Positions 1 through 12,500 of a stretch of 64,000 bases of DNA are shown piece after piece. Positions within the stretch are counted from its first letter, which is position 1. The number at the start of each line of letters is the position of its first letter. A program made the position numbers and the translations under genes. Source of the stretch: Bolinopsis microptera (lineage: Eukaryota > Ctenophora > Tentaculata > Lobata > Bolinopsidae); contig NC_087083.1 in assembly GCF_026151205.1 (NCBI RefSeq), positions 13,638,944-13,702,943 on the forward strand, read 5' to 3'. Below the pieces are notes generated by a model. That model ran no database searches. It had not been told where the DNA came from and saw nothing but the letters and a program-made list of their open reading frames with translations.

Positions 1-553
1 GATTTACCTCGTGTAATTGTGGAATTAATTTAACTTTTAAATCAAATAATCCTGTAATGGTATTACACAAAGTTGAATTAACATACATTACTGTATCATA
101 ACTGTAACATGTACAAAGAGACAAACTTCCCCTGCATGTGATCAAATAAACAGACATGTAATGAGCTAACATGCAATACAGGCTGCTATGTGATTCATAC
201 AGTGTGTGCGTGTGTTAAAGATTAAATCTGTTTTTGCGTGTATTCGTCAGCATGAAGAGGTCTCCTCGGCATGGACCTGTAAATAGAGTAGTATGATAGC
301 TGTCGAGATATGGCTCTATCAAATGAATCATGTATAGACGATATACATTTTATTTCGTGGTTTTTCACTGCTGAGTGCAGTACAGTAGAATCCCAAAGAG
401 AGGCTTTGTAGATGTAATGATAAAAGAAGTTCACGAAGATTGTATCTTGCGGTATGATGCTATAACCTTATGGAATTTAATGGGTAACTACGTACATATA
501 TTATATTAAGCTTTCATATACTTTGAAAGAAAATTTAGCGAAATTTAAAATCA
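1..553. other. Region upstream of SCAI, no gene seen
   Basis: No reading frame with a recognisable domain and no RNA gene is visible. The stretch lies directly before the first recognisable SCAI exon, so it may hold the promoter and 5' UTR. No core-promoter element stands out clearly enough to call. Confidence 0.4.
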
Positions 554-3500
554 TTGTGGTCAACTCTTCAGAACGGTAACTTGACTTACGAACAAGTAGC
601 AACACAAACAATCTCTGTCGAAGAAAAGAAGATTATCAATGATTTTGTCTACTTGTTGGAGAAAAGCAAACAACTTTTTCAACAGCTAAGGTTAGAAAGC
701 ATGATTGTATTTATTTATATTATTAAAGAAGCTTTAAAAATTGTAGGACTTCATTGATTTAGGCCCATTCGGTCATTTTTGCCTGTTTGAAACTGATAGA
801 TGTTGTCATTTATGTTTTTGAGGTAGAACTAGAAGTTCTCTTGCCGCCCTTTCTTGTACGTCAATTTCTATAATCAACCCAAAATTACGTCACCTTTTTG
901 TGCTTTCTAAATAGTCTATCAGAATTGGTAGTTTCAATTCCACTTCAGTCTACATAAATAAAATATTGATTTTAGATTGACATTATTCAAATTAAAGTGT
1001 ATAAGATTTTGAGACTTCAGTGTTGGTTAAGTCGAACACTTACAGTATTGAACAATATTCTACTTCCAACTGTATTAACACGCCTAAATACATTTATCCC
1101 AGAATATTTCAATTCCTAAATATCGTTCCTCAGTGTTTATTGTTCAGAGGTTTCCTCAGTGTTTATTGTTCAGAGGTTTCCTCAGTGTTTATTGTTCAGA
1201 GGTTTCCTCAGTGTTTATTGTTCAGAGGTTTCCTCAGTGTTTATTGTTCAGAGGTTTCCTCAGTGTTTATTGTTCAGAGGTTTCCTCGGTGTTTATTGTT
1301 CAGAAGTTTCCTCAGTGGAATATTGTTCAGAAGTTTCCTCAGTGGAGTAATGTGGAACGCCCAGTTTCATGCTCTCAAGCCTCAAGTATTAGTAACAATC
1401 ACGGAATCCAGTCGAACTAGAAGTGCCTGTCCTTTATTTGATCGTCAGTTTCTAAAAATAGCCCAAATCACGTCGAACTAGAAGTGCCTGTCCTTTATTT
1501 GATCGTCAGTTTCTAAAAATAGCCCAAATCACGTCACATTTGTTGTGGTTTTGGTTATTATCGCAACTGGATACCCGAAGAGGTAGTTCCACTACCACTC
1601 CAGGGACAACATGCTCAAGTGTCGCCGGCCCACCCTACAAACACCTGAAACTGGGACTTCTTATCTCATTCACATCTAATTCTAGGGAAAGTAACAAGTA
1701 ATCAAGTTAGTGGTGATATGTGGTCACTGGTCAGTAACAGGTAATTCAAGTGTCGTCTGCTCCACACAAGGATAATTCCCACCTAATTCCCACGCCACCT
1801 AGTTGCATGTTGCTTGAAAATCGTGGCCGCGCGACTTTTAAAAACAAGAAAATATGGCATGTTTTCTATTAGAAGTGGAGAAGTAGATTAAGTCATCTGT
1901 CGCGAACTCACTTGTCATTTTGATATTGAAGTCACTGAGTAAACTTATAATGTTGAGGACTTAGTAGCTAACCCGATCAAGTTAGAAATATGATAGTGCA
2001 CCATCATGTTCATCTTAATCGTCATGGTTCATTAATAAAACATTAGTTTAAAACATTTCGGTAGGTTCAGGTCTGTTCAAGGACAAACAAAATGCTCTTG
2101 AATGTTTTGCAATAAGACACTAGTTCTTTCTACCATAATCTCAACACTTATTTTACTTCGGACATTCCAACAGCCACATTGTTACACAAGTGTGTAACCA
2201 GCCAATTACAGGAAGCCGAAGGATTCAATTATACATTAGGCCAGTGACGGTTAAGGTAGTGTATCATACAGAATAAGATAATAAAATACTGTTTTATAAT
2301 ATATATACATGATAATTATTTTACATTCAGTTCCAGATTTAATCGTATTGGAAGATGTAAGAAGCCTTTTCTATTGTTAAGAAAAAAGTCAAAAACAAGT
2401 TCTCTCGGTCATTTTTCCGGCTGGTTGTACAAAATTATCTGATCAATGATTTTAGCCAAAATATGTCTACGTCTGATAAAGTATGATTAGTTATTATTGA
2501 TTACCAAGGTAACGATCTGTGTTGTTGAATTCATCTGCACTGGAATCTGCACTAAACTCTGATCTGCATTTCTTCTTGGATTCTCTCCTGGACTACTCGG
2601 TGGGTTTTTGCCCTGGTTAGAGCTTTTTCCTTGATTCTTTCCTCCGGGGAGCGGATTCTTCACAGGATTCTTTCCTCGATTATGTCTTGAATTTTGCGAG
2701 AGATTCTTCCCTCTATTATGTGATGAATCATTTCTCCATGGCTTCGGATTCTTCCCTGATTTCTTTCCTGAATTATTCCCTGGATTTTTCCTTGAACAAT
2801 TTCCTTGTCCTTTTAAGAGAACTTTAACATTAACTTTCGAATCCGACATTTCTGAGGGTGTAAAAAAGAGAAAATCATAGAAAAATAGAATTTAGAGCAT
2901 ATAAATTATAATATATTACTTGAAATATGACTTAAATTTGGTGTCAAAATCGAGCTTATGAGTTATGCTTGATCAAACGAAGTGTAATTTTGATCGAAAG
3001 GCATAGAAAGGCGTATGGTGATTTACATTCGTGTGGTGTAACGTTAAAAGTAAAGGGTCACTAAAGTATTGTGACATTCTAAACCAAGATTAAAAACATC
3101 AATACAGCAATACAACAAAAGGAAAACACAATTTGATAAGCGGTTATCATTTTAGAGCATAAGTACTTAGTACCCCCCTACCAAGAATGCTCAAACGTTG
3201 GTCTCATGTAAAGGTATACTATAAGATTACAAAATGGAATAGCTTTGCCAAACATCTCATACATAATAATGACAACTATGTGACAGGGAGCAGTATTAAC
3301 GAGCCTTTACAACGTGATATGCTTACATAAACACCCTGCACCTGTCTATGAAGTATACTTTGGGTCACGTGACATCATCACACTGTCACATGACGTTACT
3401 CCTCGTTATTGGCTTGTTAACGCTTCACTGGAGCAGCATTTATGTTAAATTGCTCTGATATAATTAATAACTGGCTTGTTGATATAAATAAAACAATAAG

Positions 3501-6500
3501 ATAATACAATGACATAATACTAATAATAATAAGAGAAATGCGGTATTATTTTACACATTTAACATGTGACGTCACGTGTTGACGTCACGTGAGCACAGAT
3601 CAAGTTCTTGGAATAATCTTATAATTTTGTGATCAAGTCAGTAGTGCAATAAAACATACCCACTGTCCAGTGAATTGAATATGGAAATAGTTTTTACTTT
3701 TTCCATATTCAAGGATCTAAGGTCAGGTCATCCAAACTGACGGCAGCAAAAGTAAAAATATCTTCAATATTTGGATAAACTCTAAGCTAAGAAGCTACTA
3801 TGATTCCTAGCAATAAAGCTCATGTTCTCATGCGACAACGCGACCCATTTCTTTAATATTTCCCCACTATTACCTGGCTTCTCATTGATTATAAGTATCA
3901 TATCTTCTCCTGAAACCCCCATCTCCAACAAATCTAAAAACTGAGTTCCAAATATCTCTCTGTCTGCCCTTATAAACAGTACCACCACAGCTTTGAGACT
4001 GTCACAATCACAGGGTAACAAACTGTTAGATAGCTGTAACAGCCGCACTGCCTCCTTAACTGATTTAGTCGCACTCAGATATTCCTTTAACCATTCCAAA
4101 CTGTACTTCACCAAATCCTTAACTTCGTAAATACTACCAAACTTCAAAACAACCCCAATAGTTTTAACGTTGAACTCCAAATCTCCACCGTGTAAATACC
4201 GGATACATTCCAAAACACCCTCCTCAATACCCCCCACATCCACCAACTCCTCAAACATAAGCACTCCGTCATCTTGACGGAACTTTCTCTCCAGTACAGA
4301 GCTATGTTGAGCTAACAGAGCCCCGGAACAGTAGACTTGTTTAGACCCCACACTTATTGTTACTGTGTGGGGGAAAGTTGGGTCTTTTATTAACCGTGTG
4401 AAATCTCTATCAAGATCCAGCTTCTGTGACATAACTGAAGTATGTTTGAAAAGTTGGAGCAAATTATACTGATGAATCACGTGACGTAGATAGATGTAAA
4501 AACTAATGTGTTACTCATGATACGGTTCTGAACATTTTTTTTCATATCATCAAATTTCAAGACATAAATAACGTTATTGTAATGTTCCTAATTATATTTC
4601 AAATGTTCAAACAAATAAAAAATAAGACGGTTTTACAACGTAACACGATTATATGTACTGAATAAAACTGTATAGTAATAAGGAGATTGAATGGATAAGG
4701 GCACTGAAACAATGTAAGGAACAGGAAAAATAAACTTTATTACTGTATATAGTTATATTACTGTCTTACTTTACTCTATAGGACATTACACAAGTGCATT
4801 ATTATAATATTATAGACTATGTATAATATTATGATTACATCTCTAAAGCCGTATAATGAAATTTAACACAGTTAGTTGATGATAATACTAATCTGTAGTT
4901 ATGATTATAAGTTATGCGTAATTTGAACTGGTGGTCAGAGATAGTAACAATCAAGATTTAGATGAAATAAACAATAGGATAATTTATTAATAATATAAAT
5001 TCTACATCGTCGGTTTTATGACCATGTCGTTGTAGTTATAGTGGAAGTAAATTATGATACAGTAAAAGTTTAACTTTCTATCAGACACACGATTGGCCGA
5101 TGCCACAAGCTCATTGGTCAATCCCAGTCACGTGTGTAAGCTTGTCCTCTTTTAAAAAGTATTTTATTCCCGTACTACAAGATTTACTTGTTATTCAGAT
5201 TAAGGGGACGGGGAGGGGGGGGGGGTCTTCATAGCGTCTGATAGATATCAATCCCCAGTCCCCTATATCAGAAAAAACTATAAAGTCAATTTCGAGAGAA
5301 TTTTGACCTTAACGTCTATGTAAGCTCTATTTTCAGGCATTTACCTCAACATGGGCACTACAACTGGCAGGTTCACTTCTCCAGAACATTCGACTGTTTC
5401 TCAAAACTGTGGAAGTTTCAGCAGGTTTCTTATCTTTTTTATTTCCTTAGTTAAATTATTGAGTGACATCTTTGGGTTATATAAGCTTATAAATAAAGTT
5501 TAGAATTTAGAAGACAGTGGAATATTGATTTGCGAATTATCTAGACGGAAGGCGAACAATACTCAGCTTCATTTATTTTTTGTTAATATTGACAGCACAC
5601 TTAAGTTACAAACTTTAAGAATAAACTTACAAAACATTCCTTACATTCCTTACATTCCTTACCCCCCAAATATTTGAAAACCCTGATTTCCACAGGACCA
5701 CCGGAGCGTGCTGGACACAAAGTATGGACTACAACGCTGGCAGATAGGCGAGATAGCCTCACGGATAGGACAACTTTACTATCATTATTAGTGAGTTACT
5801 TTATTGTTTAATGCTATGATAGTGTGGTGACGTCACGTGACAGTGTGGTGACGTCACGTGACAGTAAAATGATGTCACGTGACAGTAAAATAGTCACGTG
5901 ACAGCAGATAGTCGCGATGCCCACGGATAGGACAACTTACATCTACTAGTGAGTACTTATATCACGTGACAGTAAAATAAGTCACGTGACAGTAAAATGA
6001 CGTCACGTGACAGTAACATGATGTCACGTGACAGTAAAATAAGTCACGTGACAGTAACATGATGTCACGTGACAGTAAAATAAGTCACGTGACAGTAAAA
6101 TGATGTCACGTGACAGTAAAATAAGTCACGTGACAGTGTGACGACATAATGTGACAGTTAATGATTACTTCATATTTTCAGTTTGCGTACCAGTGATACT
6201 AACTACCTGCACGAAGCACTGATATTCTACCTGGCTATTCGACAAAGAGACTATTACAGCAAATTCGACAGTGAACAGTAAGAGTCTACCATTTATTTTA
6301 ATAGCTAAATTATTTAATTATTTAATTGCTTAGTTATCTAATAAATTTTAATTGATTGTTTGTTTCTTCTTTGAAAGTTATATACCTACAGACAAATCCG
6401 TCTGAAAATCAATTTACCGACACAACCAGCTTACAAAGGATTTTTGAGTTCCACTAGAGCACTAGGTGTCTTTTATGGCTGACCAAATTTTCCGAACTTG

Positions 6501-9500
6501 TCCAAACTTGTCCACGTCTCTGAAAGGCCACTTTTTGCCATTACTTTACTAGTACCACCTTTCTCGTTTATTTAATATTGTTAGTTATGAAAATGGTAGT
6601 TATCTTATCAACGAGAAAACCTTTTGTTCCTAACATTTGTACGTCAGATTATCAGTTGATTGGATAATGGATAATTATCTAATTAGCTAATTAGCTAATT
6701 ACCAAAAATTGGTATAGAGCTTTGATTGCGAAAGCTTGCAGTTGAGGCATCCAAAATTAGACCATCATGAGATTGGATCATCAGTATTTACATAAAACCC
6801 AAACTGCTAACGCCAATGCTGTTAAATACGTAGCGTTTCAAGCAAACGTATGCATACGCAAACGTATTTGTCGCCGAAAATTCGCGTATTTCGATTTCCA
6901 CTGTGGAGTAAGAACGATTTTTAACAATAAATATTTTACAATATTTGATCTGCGCGTATTTCGGACAAATTTTAGACGTATTCCGGACAAAATTTAACAG
7001 GGTCTAAATTCAATTTTTTTCGGGCTTATTGATTGGAAACTTCACGTATTCTTACGTATTTCTCTCGAACATTGAATACGCCGTATTTTGAGCCGATTTT
7101 TTGACGTATTTAACAACAATGGCTAACGTTACATTGCCTGTTTCCCTCCCCCTCAGTGATTACGTTATATGTGAACGACCCCTATTCGGGGTGAACACAG
7201 CACACAGCAGAATACATGGGTAAGTGCAGTTCATCCCAGTGGTCACTAACCATTTGACAGTATCATTCATTTGATTCCTATTTCTATAGGTAAAATCAGC
7301 AACATGAATTGTAAACATGTAATATTTGTGATACAATAATTCAACAATCTCGCTCGAGTACTGTTTTGTGCCAATTTCTGGTACTTTTATTTCTGTCTTA
7401 TTAGAATAACGTCAAATAAGTCAAGATTTCTTAGAAAATCTTTAAAAATATGAGTTTGGAAAAGTTGGTTATACATAGAGGACAACTAATGGGACCCAAA
7501 AATGTCAAAAATACTTTGTAAGCTGGTTGTGTCGGTAAATCGATTTTTTAAGACGAATTAGTCTGCACTAACTACTTATTAATCTAAATTTAAAAAATTT
7601 AATCTGATTGCTCCAAAGATTATTCTACTGTGGTTTAAAACCAATGTACCGTGAACACTCTGTAGTTACTAATGCGGACTAATGTAGAATGTAGATACAA
7701 ATGTGGTTACCAATGTAGTTACCAATGTAATTACTAATACCCTCTTCAGAATCATGGTAAAGAAGCTGCGTTACTATGCTAGGTTCCTCGTTGTTTCTAT
7801 CATGGTAAACAAGATGGATCTTGTTCTGGAACTAAAAACGGTCAGTTTACAAAAAAATTATCCTATTATTTAATTAGGTAATTAGTTAATTAGGTAATTA
7901 CCACATAGCTAACGAGACCAACTTGGTTCCAACTCTCAAGACGGCCACTGAGCCAAATAGCAGTGAAGAGAATCAAGTCAAATTATAGAAAAAGTTATAA
8001 AAACCTAAAATTAACATAATCTAAACCTAACTTTAGAATTCTTCATTCAGCGTTAATTAATTTCTTGGCACACCTAATTATGCTATTAGTTAATTAGTTA
8101 ATTGACACACATCTTCAGGAGCTAGCTGTACTGATTGACGAGCTGTCAGGAGCTCACATACCAACTGAGGTGGACGAATGGAAGGGTATCCTGAACGAAG
8201 TGACAGCTTTCAGAAGCGCTCTCTGTCATCTTACTGTATCACGGGTTTGTACTTCGTCTCTTTTCTTATCTTTTCTTCTTTTTTCTTCTTTTTTCCTACA
8301 TTTTGTGATTATTTTGAAGCAATTTTTCTATATTATATATTATATTTATATGTCATATAATTTTTGGAGTAAACATTGGCTAGTAAGCAAAGCTGATCCC
8401 CAATCAATCGCCACATTTTGTGTCAAACATGGTGCGGTTCAAGCTCAGGACCAGTTTCACAACATTGTGTAATTTAGAAATTGTAATTTGTAGTACAGCA
8501 ATAGTAATTTGAATTAATAAAAATATTAAAGAATAATCATGGAATAAGCTTAACGATGCTGGTCATATTTCTGCTGCTCGAAAAGATTTTAAAAATGTAA
8601 TAAAATTTATATTGATTTATGAATATGATATATTTCAATAATTGGGTAATTCTCATCAATTGTTTACACTGACTCTAGCATATTTGGAACGTATTCTACA
8701 TATGCTATTGTCGGATCCGTCCTCAGGATAATGAAAAAAGGATTATGAATAATTCAAGAAAGGTTTGAAATCGTCAATGTCTTCAATAACTCGAATCAAA
8801 TTATTTTTTATCTAGCGCCTTAATTTAATTAATAATAATTGGCCATACCAATTTAATACAGTAAACAATAAACATCTGATGTCATAACAGATTACAATAC
8901 GCAACACTAAACATCACTAGGTTAATCAAGAATAAAGAGGCTTTTTGCAGAAACATAAAATGGATAATTTTAAAATATTATACCTGATCAGTGATCAAAC
9001 AGTAAAAAAGATTAATCGCGAATAATCACCTAAACTGTTTGATTCTGTACCAAATCAATTAACCCAATTAACAGACCATTTAATCTTGTAAAGCGATCAA
9101 GTAATCAATCACTTACCCTAATGAGTAATTACCCGCACAATTACATACCAATTAATTAAACTAATTAAACTAATTAAACTATTAATTTAACAGGCGGATA
9201 CCTCCGGAGTGATACTATCTCACCGGTTGATCTCAGAGAACATGGTATTACCTGAGATAACACTCTCACCCAACCCTCTTAAACTGCAGCACGCTCTTAT
9301 CGTCGGGACTAAGATAGGTAAGAGAGCTTTAGTATCTGTCGTGTGCCGTCATCACACTGTCACGTGGCGTCATCACACTGTCACGTGACGTCATCACACT
9401 GTCACGTGACGTCATCACACTGTCACGTGGTGTCATAACAATTTTTAATAACAATATTTTAACTTTTGTAGTGTAATTTAGTGTAATTTTCTAAATTTTT

Positions 9501-12500
9501 CCTCCAATGACGGGCCCATGTGGTTTTAAAGTGTTAAATCTATCCAGGACAACCAAAGGTAACAGAACTATCCCTTGATATGTACAGAATGGGATCAATA
9601 CTAGAGAAGAACCCTAAATGTCTGTCTCCCCTCAAAAACCCCATAAAGCAGGTAAATTTAATCTTTTTATGTGTTCATGTAGTAACCGTTATGTATATTA
9701 TATATTCATAGTTAGTAGTTATATATAAATAAGAAATTAATGCTATTAATACAGACAGTTGTTTACCAAGACGGTGCATAAATGAAATGTTCTCTTTACG
9801 AAAGTACCCACTGGAATGTACCAAGTTAATGGAATATAAGGTAAGAATGTTTGCCCTGAGTATTAAATTTCACTCCTAATCAGTATTTGTACAAGCCGTC
9901 TGCAAGTGAACTGATGTGCAGTTTATCAGAAATGGGGAGTATTCTTCAGAAGCAGAGTGTACAGCTCATCTACTTATCAGGTAACTTACAATTAAAACAA
10001 CGAGTTAACAAACTAAAACTTTCATGCTATTATTTATTATTACTAATGCAATTGTCGGTGCTTCAGAACTGCTAAGAAAAGCTTATTTGTTTTGTCAAAC
10101 TCTCTTTCCAGAACATTATTTTCCGTGTATAAAAGTGAAAACGTACTTTATTTGCAAAGAAAATATGGTATTCTATTTACCATATAATTTCGAAAAAGTC
10201 ATAAAACGACTGCCCCCACACTCTCTCACGTGACGTCACACTTTCCCTTACGTGACGTCATCACACTGTTGCCAGGTAACAATTTAGCGTACACGGACAG
10301 AGGAGGTGGTCAGGACGCGTACACTAGTGACGGCGGAATGCACTTCTCTCACAAGAACACTGTCGACCTCAAGACCTCCAGGTAAAACACGTGAACACGT
10401 GGTTAACACGTGGTAAAATAGTGAACACGTGGTTAACACGTGATCAAATAGTGAACACGTGGTTAACACGTGATCAAATAGTGAACACGTGGTTAACACG
10501 TGGTAAAATAGTGAACACGTGGTTAACACGTGATAAAATAGTGAACACGTGGTTAACACGTGGTAAAATAGTGAACACGTGGTTAACACGTGGTAAAATA
10601 GTAAACACGTGGTTAACACGTGATAAAATAGTGAACACGTGGTTAACACGTGGTAAAATAGTGAACACGTGGTATAATAGTGATCACGTGGTTAACACGT
10701 GGTAAAATAGTGAACACGTGGTTAACACGTGATAAAATAGTGAACACGTGGTTAACACGTGGTAAAATAGTGAACACGTGGTTAACACGTGGTATAATAG
10801 TGAACACGTGGCTAACACATGGTAAAATAGTGAACACGTGGTTAACACGTGGTAAAATAGTGAACACGTGGTTAACACGTGGTAAAATAGTGAACACGTG
10901 GTTAACACGTGGTAAAATAGTGCAGTTAATGAAGTTTGATCATGATATAATTTCTGCGATGAAAAGCATTTCTGCCTGTGAAAAGTTGTCTTGCATCTCC
11001 TGTTATATCACCTCGAGCTTGCTAACTTAATGTGAAATAATGATTATAAATTTCTGAATTATTTATTTTTACAGTCGGTATTCGCCGGATTTGCTACACG
11101 CTGAAGATATCAACCCATTCCTAAGATACCCAACTCTTCTGATCGTGGAGGGAGAAGATAAGTGAGTTTATCAATTAGTTTCCTATTTACTATCAATAAT
11201 TATCATAGTTTAAAGAGAGTTTAGATTATGTAGTATTTATAATATGTATGATACTACATAGTATGCAATAAAGAAGATTAAATAAAATAAACAGTCTGCG
11301 TATTCTGCATAGTTTGAATTGTTTCAACTAGTCTGTTGTCTAGTTTCAATAAACTGATAACTTGCAATTTAATACGTAATTAGTTAGTCAACTCAAAATC
11401 TGGTTTTGAGAAAAATTCGGGAATAACTTGAACTTTTACCTTAAATACATAACATTCCAAACTAAATATCTAACATTCCAAACTAAATATCTAACATTCC
11501 AAACTAAGTATTTGTGTTCAGGTCGTTCTTCAACAGTACTTCAGCAGTGTTCAGGCAGCCTGTAGTGGTGCTGCTCAGTCCTAAACTAATACCCCATACT
11601 TTAAAAGGTAATTAGCTTTTTTTGGCGTAGATTATCAAAACATAAAATATCCTTACCTCAGCATACTGACTTCATTTATAACTGATTAATTAATGAACTG
11701 ATGAATTACTAATGAACTAATTAATTACTCCGATCAGGTGATAAGATAGGCTCTCTGATGACCCTGTTTCTGCACTGTCCTATGATGGCAATGACACTAC
11801 TCTGTAATATAGACCAAATATCAGATACGCAGTGGAGAAAGGGTTTGGCTATAATCAAGGGATTGCTTGCGGAGATACTTACTATTATAAGTAGCAGCAA
11901 GAATATACGTGAGTATTTAAAAAACTTACTGTTTATAAAAGTAACATAAATAAAAGTTAGTAAGCTTTATTGTTCACTTTAAGTGTCACTTTATCGTTCA
12001 AATTAATTAAGCGGCGGTCTAAAATCGGCAGTTGTTACCCATGGCGATGCATGGTTTTGCTTACGTTGTTGCTTTTAAATTGGAACCCATTTGTTCCTTT
12101 TAGATAACCTGATGAAAATGATAACCTTTTAAATTTAAGGTAGTGAGTTTCATGTATTATTGATCAGAGTCCAGTTATAAGTTGCAGAAATAGAAATCAC
12201 CTTGTAATGTTAGTTCTGATTTCTGAATCGTTTGGTCTGTCCTTCAACTTTAGATTAGCCATTATCAGCTCAAATAAGTTTAATTTAATATGGAAATGAA
12301 GCTCTCGAAGCATGATACGCAATGTAACACGATGTCATGAAACTTGATGGTGGTAGACAAGGTGGTATCTACAAAACTCGTGGTCTAACGTATCAGCGTA
12401 TCATGTTCCACTTAAGACTATCATCACAGAGTAAAAATAATAATAACGCATGCTTGTCAATGTGGACCGGACGGATACGTTGAGCGCATGGACATTTACT

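Noticed and set aside
6767-6997. 76-codon plus-strand frame
   Set aside because: It lies in a MITE with inverted ends and has no domain.
9751-9840. Extra SCAI exon between 9651 and 9884
   Set aside because: An open segment ends at a GTAAGA donor, but the flanking exons join in phase and give the conserved NP-K-YLYKP block without it; the segment has no similarity to SCAI.
10284-11030. Long open frames on both strands over the 30-bp array
   Set aside because: The period is a multiple of three and the frames repeat one ten-residue word; they come from the minisatellite.
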